Positions 23,702 through 36,443 of a stretch of DNA of 64,000 bases are shown piece after piece; the first letter of the stretch is position 1, and each line of letters opens with the position of its first letter. Position numbers and translations under genes: made by a program. Source of the stretch: Gigantopelta aegis (taxonomy: Eukaryota > Mollusca > Gastropoda > Neomphalida > Peltospiridae); assembly GCF_016097555.1 (NCBI RefSeq), contig NC_054701.1:35819511-35883510 (forward strand). The letters are read 5' to 3'. The notes beneath the pieces are model-generated. The model ran no database searches. It was not told the origin of the DNA and saw nothing but the letters and a program-made list of their open reading frames with translations.

Positions 23702-25580
23702 GTGGTCGGTTTAGTGAGGTCAGCTCCGTTAGCGAGAGGGTTAATGGTTAGTCCCATGGCAGAGAAAGTAAACCCGTATGTGTCCACTGGTATGGTTTGT
23801 GATGTCAAACAAGAGTTGTGTCCTAAGGCAATATCAGTCTATCGAGATACAGGGTGTAGCCAGTCACTTATCACGTCAGATTGTTTAGCTGGTATTGAAA
23901 ATTCAGATACAGGACGTAGTTTGGCCTTAACCTCGGTTACTGGAGAAAATATGGTTGTCCGGTTACATAACGTTTTCTTGTGTTCGAAGTTTGTGACGGG
24001 ACCGGTCATTATGGGTGTTGTGAAGGACTTGCCTGTTGAAAACATTGGAGTTTTGTTGGGTAACAATTTGACTAGTCAGTGTTGCCAGCCGCAACGTGAC
24101 CCAGTGTTAATTGAAGACAGCCCTTTACCCATAGAAGAGTGTGAGGTTGATGAGATTAAATATCCTGCGTGTGTAATGACTAGGGCTATGGCCAGAAGGG
24201 TAGCACGAGACCCAGAGGAAAATTGTGATTTGTCTGATACGTGTGTGAGCCATGAAACTGGAGTGGATGAGGTTATCAGTAAAATGGTAGATAAGTCAAC
24301 TGATGAACTAAATGTGGTGGAACCTGTTGACCTCCCGCAGAGGGGAAATGAACCAGTTGTGTTTGATAGAGGGGACTTACCTTGTAATAGACAAGAGTTA
24401 ATTTTAGAGCAGGGGGCTGATCCAAAATTGTTGGCAGCTCGCACTACTTTGTTAACTGAGGGTGAGATGGAGGATCAGAGGTCAGGTTATTATATGGACA
24501 AGGGAGTATTAATGAATAAGGGAGTTAGAGATAGGAGGTGGCAGGCGTCCGAACTAGCCAGGAAGCAACTGAGCCATGCTCAGAGCAAAATAAAATCAGT
24601 GTTTGATAGGAAGACTAGGAGTCGGGAATTTAAACCAGGGAATAAGGTGCTGCTGTACCTTCACATTAAACGGGGTTCTGTGCAGAACAGGTATTTCGGG
24701 CCCTATGTTGTGCACAAACGGGTTAATGAGACAGGGTATGTGATAAACACTCCTGATAGGGTTAGGAAAAGTAGGTATTGTCACATCAATTTGCTAAAAA
24801 GTTATTTTGACAGACTGCCGATAGTTCCAGTATTACCTGTCCATATTGAGAGTCACTCAATTTCCTGTGATGACGTCAAGACTGCAGAGATCAAATTAAC
24901 TAACAGCCAGATTCTAGCAGACTTGAGCCCCCAGCGAGCAGAGTTGACTACGTTGATACAAGACAATGTTTCCATTTGTCAGGACCTTCCAATGGTTACC
25001 AACACCTTAATCCAGGATGTGCGCATGGAACCGAACGCTACACCGATTCGACAGCATGCCTATCGGAGAAAACCTGGAAAACGTGCGACACTGAAAAAGA
25101 AGGAAACGAAGTTCCAGTGGTCAGATGAATGCGAGAAGTCATTCAACCGTCCTAAGCAGATGCTCTCCTCGTCTCCCGTGATGGCAGCCCCCGACTACCG
25201 AATGCCTTTCAAGCTGGCTGTGGATGCCAGTGACGTGGGAGCTGGAGCTGTGCTGTTCCAGGACGACGAAAATGGACTGGACCATCCTGTAAGTTTCTTC
25301 TCCAAAAATTTTTGACAAACACCAGGTGAACTATTCCACTATAGAGAAGGAAGCTTTGGCCATGGTACAAGCTCTGAAGCATTTTCAGATCTACGTGAAA
25401 TCAGCAGTGCATCAAGTGGTGGTCTTTACTGATCATAATTCGCTTACCTTCATTCACAGAATGAAAGCCACCAACCAGAGAGTTTTGAGATGGAGTCTTC
25501 TTCTGCAGGAATTCCCAATTACCATTGAACATATCAAGGGCACATCCAATGTAATCGCTGATGCCCTGTCCCGAAGTTGA
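23702..25580 (+). pseudogene. pol-like remnants of the LTR element
   Basis: Recognisable pieces in order: a protease-like stretch (VYRDTGCSQSLITSD); an integrase C-terminal stretch (FKPGNKVLLYLHIK, RYFGPYVV, HINLLKSYF); the segment that usually leads into reverse transcriptase (NATPIRQHAYRRKP); and RNase H motifs (FKLAVDASDVGAGAVLFQ, YSTIEKEALAMV, VVFTDHNSLTF, NVIADALSR). The order of integrase before RNase H is the notable point. The region is broken and incomplete. Confidence 0.8.
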
Positions 25581-25799
25581 ACGTTGTGATAATGTGTTGA
25601 CGTTCTTGATTTCTGTTTTGTTTTTATATATTTTATTGTATACCAGGGACTCAGAGACTCAGTGAGATTACTGGTAATCACCTTATTACTATGTGTTATA
25701 TGCCCGGATGCGTCGGTTAACGCACACTTTGTTTTGTTTAAATGTAGTATATTTCCCTAATCCTAGAGTAGAGGAAATATCCTTTTTGAGGTGGGGGTG

Positions 25800-26427
25800 T
25801 GTGCCGGAACATACTCTTATCTTTTCGCCTGTGGCGATGTTAATTGTTTTACGAGGCCATGTGGCCAGTAGTTACGTAATACCTCCGCGCGACCGTGCAC
25901 CCTAGTACACACCCAGACCAGATGTGGAGGTCATGTGGAGAGTGGTTACGTAATACCTCCGCGCGACCATGGAATCTCTAGCGAACTAGGCGACGACCAG
26001 TCTAGGCTTCTAAGAAAGTATATCGACTCTGGCAGTGGTGGAAATTCACATGACAAGATTCGGTTCCGCGTACTGTCTCCGGACCAGTCTGGGAGTTTAT
26101 AATAAATATCTAGGGTTTTAGATATATTTAGGAGAAACATTGGAAGGCTGCTGGGGAACGGACGTCGTCCACTGAACGAAATATATAAGTTCAGTCCGGA
26201 CGTGGTAAATATATTTTTCTGCTCTGTTGTAATAACCTTGATGTGATTGATGTGACTTTAAATATTTTAATACTGCATTATACCAATATTATTTAGATAG
26301 TGTTTCCGGTAATCTGACGAAGTAAATTGTAGGCTTCACTGTCTAAAATATTAAAGCTTAGCCAGTCATCCTAGAGGACCTAGGTAAACTGTAGGTTATT
26401 GTCTTTATTGTGATAGGTACCAGTATT
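25800..26427 (+). repeat. Partial LTR at the 3' side
   Basis: It begins TGTGCCGGAACATAC directly after a G-rich tract and follows the LTR sequence to GGTACCAGTATTA. There it joins a copy of the element's left flank (26428-26554). A short internal duplication makes it locally longer than the other LTRs. Confidence 0.8.
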
Positions 26428-26554
26428 ATTTTAAAACATCTTGTTGTTTAATATGACCTATTGAATTTGTATAAAACGGTATGCAATATATATGCCTTAT
26501 GAGGTGTAGACACTTTTTGAAAAATGTATGTTATCAGTATAGGTAGTACTAAAG

Positions 26555-27242
26555 TGTGACGGAACATGCTCTTATCTTTTCGCCTGTGGCGATGTTAATT
26601 GTTTTAGGAGGCCATGTCTCCAGTAGTTACGTAATACCTCCGCGCGACCGTGCACCCTAATACACACCCAGACCAGATGTGGAGGCCATGTGGAGAGTGG
26701 TTACCTAAGAAAGTATATCGACTCTGGGAGTGGTGGAAATTCCCATGACAAGATTCGGTCCCGCGTACTGTCTCCGGACCAGTCTGGGATTTTATAATAA
26801 ATAGCTAGGATTTTAGATATATTTAGGAGAAACATTGGAAGGCTGCTGGGGAACGGACGTCGTCCACTGAACGAAATATATAAGTTCAGTCCGGACGTGG
26901 TAAATATATTTTTCTGCTCTGTTGTAATAACCTTGATGTGATTGATGTGACTTTAAATATTTAATACTGCATTATACCAATATTATTTAGACAGTGTTTC
27001 CGGTAATCTGACGAAGTAAATTGTAGGCTTCACTGTCTAAAATATTAAAGCTTAGCCAGTCATCCTAGAGGACCTAGGTAAACTGTAGGTTATTGTCTTT
27101 ATTGTGATAGGTACCAGTATTAATTCGGTATTACAAGGTTACTGAATGAGTAGTTAAGGGTTAAATAAAAATTAACCAGTTAGAAATAGAGTTGTAATTC
27201 CTTTATTAATTAAGTTCCCCTGGCAACGTTTCTCAAATATCA

Positions 27243-27306
<64 letters not shown>

Positions 27307-27662
27307 GTATCACGGTGAAGTGATTAGAATATTGTGTAAACTAGGCACCTAGTGATTAACTAATTAAGTGATTAGTTCTGGGTTGTATTATTTGTTGTTG
27401 TTAATTAACTACTGCGGCAAGTACATTTGTCAGCGTAGTGTTAATACAGATTCCAAAGTGTATTGTGTTTTGTTGTGTTTTCTAGTGACCTAACGTGCTA
27501 TATTATATACTTTAATTAAGATCTTATCTCTGATATACCTAGAGCCGAGCTACTCGTTATTGGACTGCCTGATACAGAGAGATCTAATACATATACAGTT
27601 AGGAGAGATATTAGGATAATCGTGTTTTATTCAGTTACGGGTATTATAGGATCCCCGTGACA
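26555..27662 (+). repeat. Complete LTR bordering the right flank
   Basis: A full LTR, a little longer than the 5' one because of a (TG)n array at 27245-27305. It is preceded by a copy of the left flank and followed by the continuation of repeat R1. Confidence 0.85.
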
Positions 27663-27972
27663 TAAACCAAATAATTTCCGGCCGGGTCAAAGTTCGAGGT
27701 GCACCGAACCTTTAATAAAGAAGAGAACACCACAAGTCCTGTGATTGGTGATAAATGTGAGTGTGTTGGTTGTGACAAAAATAGTTTCACCTGGGCAAAA
27801 AATGTATGCAATTTTATTTCATCAATTACCACTGTGTCAAGTAGCCTTGTGCTTGAAACATGTATGGGATACCTGTAAAACAAAGTACTCGAATTTTGTG
27901 CGGAACTAGGGTATTCATAAACGCTACCCGTTATCTCGGAAATGGGATTTGATTTGGTAGTATACACCCCTT
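27663..27972 (+). repeat. Repeat R1, right part
   Basis: Continues R1 (TAAACCAAATAATTTCC onward) as at 37505 and 39553, and ends TTTGGTAGTATACACC. It lacks about 110 bases present in the other two copies. Confidence 0.8.
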
Positions 27973-27979
27973 AATGTGT

Positions 27980-29260
27980 CAAAATGGGAAATATAGAATG
28001 AAGGCAGATGCTATAGCACAAAATTTGACCGACATGAACTTTCCTGAAGTTTGGAGAAAAACCTCTGTTGGCAACAACTGTGGATGGTGTGACCGGGGAA
28101 GAGAATATTGCAGGTATGTTTAAAGAACATTATAAAGAACTTCTAAATTCTGTGACGGGTCAGCATCATCGACTATATGTTGAAGAGTATATTACTAATT
28201 ATTCAAGTTATGCTGCTGAAATGAACGTAAATCCCAGTGAGGTAATGGAGTTTGTTTTTAAACTTAGCAGTGGGAAATCAGCAGGGAATGACGGCCTCTC
28301 AGCGGAACACCTCCAGTATACGTCCAAGAGATTGTTTGTTGTATTGTCAGTTTGTTTCAGTGCCATGCTTGTACACGGGCATGTATCTAGTAGTTTGAAA
28401 TATGTTATTCTTGTTCCTATTGTGAAAAACACAACCGGAGACGTAACAGATAAAGGTTAATTACCGTCCAATTGCATTAGCAACTGTGATATCAAAAGTT
28501 ATAGAACATGTATTGTTATCACAAACAGACCTGATTACATCGGAATATCAGTTTGGTTTTAAAAGTAGGACATCCACCGATAAGTGTTTATTTGCTTTTA
28601 AGGAAATTATTAACTTTTACATTTCATAAGGTAGTCCTGTGTATGTTTGATTTCTGGATGCGAAAAAAGCCTTTCACCTAGTAAATCATTGGACATTACA
28701 TATGACACTTTTGAAAAAGGGGCGGGACGTACAATATAGCTCAGTGGTACAGCGCTCGCTTGCTGCGCGATCGGTCTGGGATCGATCCCCGTCGGTGGGC
28801 CCATTGGGCTATTTCTCGTTCCAGTCAGTGCACCATGATTGGTATATCAAAGGCCGTGGTATGTACTACCATGTCTGTGGGATGGTGCATATAAAAGATC
28901 CCTTGCTGCCAATCGAAAAGAGTAGCCCATGAAGTGGCGACAGCGGGTTTCCTCTCAATATCTGTGTGGTCCTTAACCATATGTCCGACGCCATATAACC
29001 GTAAATAAAATGTGTTGAGTGCGTCTTAAATAAAACATTTCCTTTCCTTTCCTTTTGAAAAAGGGTGTGCCTCCTTTTGTAGTTCGCTTTCTCAAAGCAT
29101 GGTATTTAACCCAATTGTTTTGTGTAAAATGGGGTGCATATATTTCCTGTAACTTTAATGTAACAAATGGCCTCCGGCAAGGTGAGGGTAATGTATATAT
29201 ATATCGAGGGGTTAGTGCCAGAACCCATTATATGGTGAATTATACAAAAATGAGTTAATC
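27980..29260 (+). pseudogene. LINE D fragment split by a SINE
   Basis: A plus-strand non-LTR RT fragment. It has MFKEHYKELLNSV, LSSGKSAGNDGLSAEHLQY, then NYRPIALATVISKVIEHVL and YQFGFKSRTSTDKCLFAF in a shifted frame, then FLDAKKAFHLVNHW. After the SINE at 28721-29051 it resumes with KKGVPPFVVRFLKAWYLTQ and NVTNGLRQGE. It has at least one frameshift (about 28457), an in-frame stop near 28628 and 3' truncation before the catalytic YADD box. Confidence 0.82.
28721..29051 (+). mobile_element. SINE family 1 copy in LINE D
   Basis: A full family-1 SINE from GGCGGGACGTACAATATAGC to the tail ATAAAACATTTCCTTTCC. The 13-bp word CTTTTGAAAAAGG at 28708-28720 recurs at 29052-29064 as the target-site duplication. 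Confidence 0.93.
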
Positions 29261-29728
29261 ACCTTGTCAGCATCATGGGAACGTGTACTATCATTTCACA
29301 ATGTCTCATTCAAACCAATCATTTATTTATGCTTTTATAGAACAGAACCCAAACCAATTATCTTGTATGTCCATATCCACAAAAGGCAAAAACCATGTTT
29401 TTAGCACTACCTTATTCTGTCTCTCTAGAATTTTGTAGTATCACCCATAGCTGACAGACATAACGCGTTAGCTTACAACACTGGATTGTGGTGGGCTGTA
29501 AACTGTCTGAGAATATTGAATCCTAGGTGCCATACCGCATGACAGGCTAATGACATATGCTAGCTCTAAGTGTTTACATCCAGCGAAGGTGTTTTATATA
29601 AACTATCTCTGGCTGGGTGTTTTGGCTTACAAAGAAATAACAACTCTGGCTGAGGTAGCTAGAATTGACTGTTTACACATCACGATGACCGGTCCGTTTG
29701 TGATAACCTGAGATGGACTGCAGACAAT

Positions 29729-29760
<32 letters not shown>

Positions 29761-30029
29761 CTGGATGTGTTTAGTTCTTAGACATCTGGAATGTGGTAAA
29801 ATGTGTGTGTTGTTAACTAGTTTGCTGAATAAATGTCGGTTATGGAAATAGTTTAATAAGAAGTGATTGCAGAGTTCATTTAGTTCTACAGAAGAAACAC
29901 GCAGTTAAGAAAATATATACTCAACAGAGACAGAGAACCTAGTTAAACAGGAAAGTTGTTTTCCCTTATTTTAGTCTGAATAGTTACTATGTGTATTAGA
30001 GGAAAAACATAATATAATTAAATTAATTT
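29261..30029. other. Spacer with a poly(G) tract
   Basis: A run of about 32 G residues lies at 29729-29760. The rest is unassigned. Confidence 0.6.
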
Positions 30030-30352
30030 GCCGGGGGCAGGACGTAGCCCAGTAGTAAAGTGCTGGCCTGGTGTACGGTCAGTCTAGGATCAATCCCTGT
30101 TGGTGTAATCATTGGACTATTTCTCGTTCCAGCGAGTGCTTCAAAACTGGTGTTACAGACCATGATATGTACTATCCTGTCTGTGGGATGATGCATATAT
30201 TAAAGATCCCTTGGTGCTAATAAAAAAAATAGTTGCCCATAGTTTCCTCTCTAAAATATACTTGTGGTCATTAACCACATGTCTGACACCACATACATGT
30301 AGTTGTGTTGAGTGTGTCATTAAATATAAAATTCCTTTCTTTCTTTCTTTCT
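30030..30352 (+). mobile_element. SINE family 1 copy
   Basis: Head GGGGGCAGGACGTAGCCCAG, the core with GATCCCTTGGTGCTAAT, a degenerate tail (GTGTGTCATTAAATATAAA) and (CTTT)n. Confidence 0.85.
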
Positions 30353-31065
30353 GTTTTTTAAACATGGCTCCCATATGCAACAACCTTAGTTAAAAATTAT
30401 GATCTAGCTATGTCTGTATTTTGTAGACAATTTGAATATTATATAAAAAATTAATTTAAGTTGCAATTTAAAATGAAAATGCCTGGGAATTGTTTATTGT
30501 AAAAAGGATGCCGGCCCAAAGATGATAAATGTTTGCAAAAGCTCAGAGGAAAACTGTCCCACATTTCCCTGAAAAATATTAGATGCTCCAATAGCAATAG
30601 TATATACATGTAATTTGTCTGATTTTTGCCATTTTGCATACAAATTATGCAAATTAGGAGGTATTTGCAATGTTCTGATTGGTCTGTAAGGCCCATAAAT
30701 ACTAAAAGTTTTAATAAAATATTATTAAACTCAAGTGTTTTTACTCAATTCAAGGTAATAGTTGGCGATACTATGAGCTGTTTGGTCCATTTTCTGACTT
30801 TTGGGGCATTTGTTCATTAATATGCAAATTAGGTTAATTATGCAAAATGCCCAAAGAGGATTTTTGGGGACTCGTCAGATATGTGATCAGGGATGTTTCA
30901 GGAATGTTTCTTCCACCCCAAACCCTAATGCTGTTGTATTAATAGGTGATTTTAACAATTCACTAGCCATATATATATATATACATATTAGGGTAGCCAG
31001 GATTCTTTATTGGGGGTGGCGTGGAGATAGAGGGCACTGCTTTTACACATTTTATAGGGTGACAT
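30353..31065. other. Spacer, nothing recognised
   Basis: AT-rich sequence with no supported gene or named repeat. Confidence 0.45.
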
Positions 31066-31185
31066 AAGCAGATACACTTATTCGGTGGCCAGTAGGGGGA
31101 AGAAAGGAATGTGCGTAACACCCCAGCCCATTACAAACATTAATAAAGGAATGTATAGACGGCTTAATTGTTAAATGAAATAATG

Positions 31186-31220
<35 letters not shown>

Positions 31221-31475
31221 TAGTCATGGAGTAAAAAAACAAAAACAAAAAACAAAAAAAACGCAATGGTTTGGTTTTTCATTTTTTATTTCTAAAGTAT
31301 AATCGCTGGTCTCTTTAGAGACGACTACGCATGCAATGGACACACATTGGGTTACATCGAGAAGCCTTAAGGGCGACACTGTGAATAGCATGAATAGAAT
31401 GTGCAAAGATTTATTCCAAACAATGGAACATGATACGCACTGGCTAAATGTACATATTTTACCACAACGAATACA

Positions 31476-31915
<440 letters not shown>

Positions 31916-32461
31916 TGTTGCTGCTGCTGCTGTTGGGAAGGCTTATTTTCAGATTCCAAGAGTCCATGTTTATTTCGTTCGTGCCGAGTTAGGTCGTGGG
32001 TCCAAACATTTTATTTTTTTCGCAAATGTGACACTGATTCATGATGTTGACTGTTGAAGTGTTCGACGTGAACTGGCAATGTGAAGAGAAATGAACACTC
32101 ATATTATTCACATGTCGCCCTTAAGGCCTCTCGATGTAACCCAGTGTGTGTCCATTGCATTCGTAGTCGTCTCTAGAGAGACCAGCGATTGTTCTTTAGA
32201 AGAGAAAAAAAACAGAAAAAAACAACCGAAACCATTGCGTTTGTTGTTGGTGTTTTTTTACTCCATGACTAGATTTGTGATTGGATATCAGTTGTTATTT
32301 CTACCCCGCTACTTTATAGTAGCTAGAGCTGTGTGTACAGGACAGCACATACCACAACCGTTGATATACCAGACATAATGCACAGGTTGGCTATAGCCTA
32401 ATGGGTCACCGACGGGAATCAATCCTAGATCGGCCACTGTATTTACCCATTTGGTAAAATA

Positions 32462-32462
32462 T

Positions 32463-32549
<87 letters not shown>
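32462..32549. repeat. (CT)n microsatellite
   Basis: About 88 bases of CT dinucleotides in the right arm of the inverted repeat. Confidence 0.95.
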
Positions 32550-32550
<1 letters not shown>

Positions 32551-32773
32551 AACCATTGCGTTTGTTTTTTGTGTTTTCTACTCTATGACTAGATTTTTGA
32601 TTGGATATTTCTACCGCTACTTTATTACATACCAGACATAATACACTGGCTGTTTATAAAGGCTTGTACTCTACGGAAATACTCGTGTTTCAAATGCAGT
32701 TAAAAGATCATAGGTTAGGTTGGAGCGTTGAGTTGCAGTCACACGTTCTTTCTTCAAAGCAATGGGCTGGGGT

Positions 32774-32778
<5 letters not shown>

Positions 32779-32824
<46 letters not shown>
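32779..32824. repeat. (CA)n microsatellite
   Basis: About 46 bases. It is the complement of the (TG)n run at 31191-31219 in the opposite arm. Confidence 0.95.
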
Positions 32825-32826
<2 letters not shown>

Positions 32827-33041
32827 CATTATTTCATTTAACAATTAAGCCGTCTATACATTCCTTTATTAATGTTTGTAATGGGCTGGGGTGTTACGCA
32901 CATTCCTTTCTTCCCCCTACTGGCCACCGAATAAGTGTATCTGCTTTTTCCACTGTATTTCTTTCTGTCTTTGAAAAATATAACTCAGGAAATTCGCTAA
33001 ATATAACACAGGAAAATTAAACTCGACTTTGTAAGCTTCAG

Positions 33042-33069
33042 TGCGTCGTTAAATAAAACATTTCCTTAT
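33042..33069 (+). mobile_element. 28-bp SINE tail insertion
   Basis: Only the extreme 3' end of a family-1 SINE (TGCGTCGTTAAATAAAACAT) is present, between two copies of AGCTTCAG (33034-33041 and 33070-33077). It is consistent with a very severely 5'-truncated retrotransposition. Confidence 0.65.
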
Positions 33070-33077
33070 AGCTTCAG

Positions 33078-33341
33078 GGGTATCATATTTCCACCTCGTT
33101 CAGCTTTTTTTCTTTCTTTCTTTCTTTCATTTCTGCTTGACACGCTGCGTATATTTGTTTGCAACCACCAAGCTAAGGGCCGCAACTCTAAACGCGTTTT
33201 ATCATTTTGACCAAAAAACGCGACCCCGAATAGCTACATGTAGATCTCGGACTGACAGATCTCGTGGCATCTCTCTGCAGTTGTTGTTTATAGAGTCGAC
33301 GAAAATTAGGTTTGAGCTTAATGAATTATTAAATAAAACTG

Positions 33342-33377
<36 letters not shown>

Positions 33378-33774
33378 AAAAAAGGTAAACAAATCTAGGG
33401 ACGGTCGGGTAACCGGAACCAAACTGTTTTTTTTACTTCGTCTAAGTAGCCATCTTCCGATGCCTATGGGTAATATCAATGTAATGGGGATCAATTGGTT
33501 AATGTAACTGGATTTGTAGGTAATAATAAATATTGACGTCATGAATCTAAAATCAAAGGATTAGTATTTTATCTATTTCACATATTATACAATGTATATA
33601 CATGTAATCCTGAAGGGGCCAGGGTCTGCGTTGCCTCCACGTCCACCCCCGCCCCAGTTTAAAGACCATCTAAATACGGCAATCTAGAATATAGGCTTAA
33701 ATCATAATTTTCCATGTTATTAGAAACTGTTTTAATACAATTATATATAATTATATTGTGTATAATTATGTAAA

Positions 33775-33861
<87 letters not shown>

Positions 33862-33994
33862 CTCTTTCTCTCTCTCTCTCCCCCCACACACACAAGCGTG
33901 CACACAAACCACGTACATACAATATCACATTTAATAACTGATGCCTCCCATTGCGTTCGATAACAGATTCTCATCATTTCATTTCATTCATAAT
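33078..33994. other. Spacer with simple repeats
   Basis: Contains a poly(A) run (33346-33375) and a long (CT)n array (about 33781-33880). Nothing else recognised. Confidence 0.6.
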
Positions 33995-34245
33995 AGCTCC
34001 TATTTCTCGCTCCAGCCAGTGCACCACGACTGGTACATTAAAGGCCGTGGTATGTGCTATCCTGCCTATGGGATGGTGCATATAAAAGATCCCTTGCTGC
34101 CAATCGAAAAGAGTAGCCCATGAAGTGCCGATAGCGAGTTTCCTCTTTTAATATCTGTGTGGTCCTTAACCATGTCTGACGCCATATATCCGTCAATAAA
34201 ATGTGTTGAGTGCGTCGTTCAATAAAACATTTCCTTCCTTCTTCA
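33995..34245 (+). mobile_element. SINE family 1 copy, 5'-truncated
   Basis: Starts at the conserved TATTTCTCGCTCCAGCCAGT word and runs to GTGCGTCGTTCAATAAAACA. The tRNA-like head is absent. Confidence 0.85.
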
Positions 34246-34249
34246 TAAT

Positions 34250-34530
34250 AGCTCAGCGTTAAATTAAAGTGCACGGTCGGTCTAGGTGCGATCCCCGTCG
34301 GTGGACTAACTGGACCACAACTCGTATATCAAAGGCCTTGATATGAGCTATTCTGTCTGTGGGAAAGTGCATATAAAAGATCCCTTGCTACTAATGGAAA
34401 AATGTAGCGGGTTTCTTCTCAAAGACTATATGTCAGAATTACACAAATGTTTGACATCCAATTGTTCATGATTAATACATCAATGTGCTATGGTGATGTC
34501 GTTAAACAAAACAAACTTTAACGTTCATAA
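34250..34530 (+). mobile_element. SINE family 2 copy
   Basis: A degenerate head with GTGCGATCCCCGTCGGTGG, then the core and the tail GATGTCGTTAAACAAAACAA. It lies directly after another SINE. Confidence 0.82.
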
Positions 34531-34547
34531 TTATTTTCGCGATTACA

Positions 34548-34692
34548 TCCAATTATGGTTCAAGCACAATGTCCTGGGCAAACAACCCCACCTATCTGGG
34601 CTGTGTCTGTGAAGTGTCCTTACACCTACCCACTGAATGGGTGACAGCCGGTACCAGGAGGCGAACCCAGTACCTACCAGCCTGTAGATAAT
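34548..34692 (-). mobile_element. SINE family 3 fragment
   Basis: The minus strand reads GGTAGGTACTGGGTTCGCC, then CACCCATTCAGTGGG, and ends near CCATAATTGGATGTAATCGC, as in other family-3 copies. Confidence 0.75.
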
Positions 34693-34711
34693 CATTAAGG
34701 AGCGCGTTGCT

Positions 34712-34890
34712 TTAAGGGCATGTCCTTAGTGTGCTGCCATTGTAGCATGCATATTTCCGAGTAACAGATCCTAATTTGATGACTAACTTTGCAATTTAAA
34801 GATAGGTTTCCTGCTTAGAATATCAAAAACTGTATAAATATGGTATTTGTCGTCTTAATTCTTGTAGCGGCCCAAACCTGATGTTACCTT
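34712..34890 (+). mobile_element. TTAA MITE fragment, family B-like
   Basis: TTAAGGGCATGTCCTTAGTG and the following GCTGCCATTGTAGC resemble the start of the element at 36060. The right end is missing. Confidence 0.5.
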
Positions 34891-34914
34891 TCAGTAATGA
34901 AAGGAAGATGAAGT

Positions 34915-35195
34915 GTTGTTGTTTTTTAACGACGCACTAAACACATTTTATTGACTGTTATATGGTGTCGAACATATGGTTAAGGACCACAAAGATAATG
35001 ACAGAGGAAACCCGCTGTCGCCACTTCATAGGCTACTCTTTTCGATTAACAGCAAAGGATCTTTTATATACACCATCCCACAGACAGGATAATACATACC
35101 AAGGCCTTTGTTGCACCAGTTGCGGAGCACTGGCTGGAACGAGAAATAGCCCAATGGGCCCACTGACGGGAATCGATCCTAGATCGATCGCGTTT
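34915..35195 (-). mobile_element. SINE family 1 copy
   Basis: Minus-strand copy with the core and a tail ending in GTGCGTCGTTAAAAAACAAC. Its head fades at about 35195 after GATCGATCTAGGATCGATTC. Confidence 0.8.
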
Positions 35196-36059
35196 CAGTA
35201 ATGGATAGGTTTTACTATAAGTGGTGGATACGTAAAATGTATTAAACAAAAACCCAGAACCAACATCTCAAAGTGCAACTGATACTAAATGTGTTTACTC
35301 TCAAAATATAGTATGTACAAGCTGTTTGAAGGAATAATTCGCACCATCGGGGTTGTTTTTGTTTTTCACTTCACACAAAAAGCTCGATATCGAATTAAAT
35401 GGTTTACTTCTACTATAGCCATTTGTTCCAGTTCAATGTCGATAGAGCTTACTTTCTGACACATTGCTATTGTTCTGAAAAATAAAACATGCATATCCTT
35501 TAAATTATTATTAAGATGAGTGTCTTTGAAAGCTAAGGATATGATAGTAATTCTGGTTGTCAAGTATATTACGATATAAAATAAAACCTAGACAAATCAA
35601 TTCAGTAAAGATTAGATTCATTCCTTTAAAAAATTAGTTTGTCAAGATTCGGTTTATTCAGTGAGAATGACCAAATACATAACAGCTAATAGCAAGTTGA
35701 GTTAATTAAATATTTAGGGGTAGTGGCTACCTCAATAAACTCGCAAGCATAGAACATTGGGTTCAAATGCCAGCAGAGGTCTAAATATAAATTTAAAAAA
35801 ACAAATTCAATAAACATATTAACATAGTTAACAGTACCAAACAAAAGTCCTTTCCAAACCGTGTCCATTGATATGGCAGTACATACTGTAACCTTTGATG
35901 TATGTGAGTGGGACGAAACATCCGGAATCCATCGACTGCGATCCACCCTGCGACCGATCAATCACATGTCAGACGAACATACTACCACAGAGCTACGTAC
36001 ACTACAGCCTGTTTAGGTACTGGCCAAGTGGGCAGGGAGTGTAGTTATACAGAAATGCC
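35196..36059. other. Spacer, nothing recognised
   Basis: No supported gene. Short ORFs only. Confidence 0.45.
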
Positions 36060-36443
36060 TTAAAGGGACTGTCCTGAGTTTGCAGCCATTGTAAGATGTT
36101 TGTGATAACAGAGCCTTGTTGGCGACTACTATTTCATACAAAATACATTTTCTTGTTTAGAATACCAGTGTCTGTATATCGAATGTTTTTGCGGTCGTAT
36201 ACTAATGTTTATAGCACTCGGGGTTTTACTTTAATTCGTGATATATATTTTTTTGTAGTACAAAATAATTGGGAGGTAAACTCCGGCTACTACAAGCATT
36301 AGGACAACAACAAACACCTTGTAAATACAGACACTGATATTTTAAATAAGAAAATGAATTTAATTTGTATGTTATGTCATCGAAAAGGTTCTATTGGTCG
36401 GAAACATTTTACAATAGTTGTAAACTCAGGGCTGTCCCTTTAA
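36060..36443. mobile_element. TTAA MITE, family B
   Basis: The left end TTAAAGGGACTGTCCTGAGT and right end ACTCAGGGCTGTCCCTTTAA are inverted repeats with TTAA at both edges. No coding content. Confidence 0.8.

Larger units (their letters stand above)
21468..27662 (+). mobile_element. Ty3/gypsy-like LTR element, Gmr1-like order, broken
   Basis: An LTR retrotransposon fossil inserted in repeat R1. Parts in order: 5' LTR, a primer-binding-like stretch (TGGGGCGCTCGTCCC near 22543), a gag-like region, an aspartic-protease-like region, the C-terminal end of an integrase, and then an RNase H region. A polypurine tract follows at about 25785-25797, then LTR sequence, a duplicated flank and a complete LTR. 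The flank TAAA is present on both sides, consistent with a 4-bp target duplication. Integrase placed before RNase H matches the gene order described for Gmr1-like Ty3/gypsy elements. It is clearly broken, with several breaks. The LTRs look only a few percent apart by eye, so it is fairly young. Confidence 0.85.

Noticed and set aside
23839-24784. Minus-strand ORFs opposite the LTR element.
   Set aside because: They are shadows of the element's plus-strand coding remnants.
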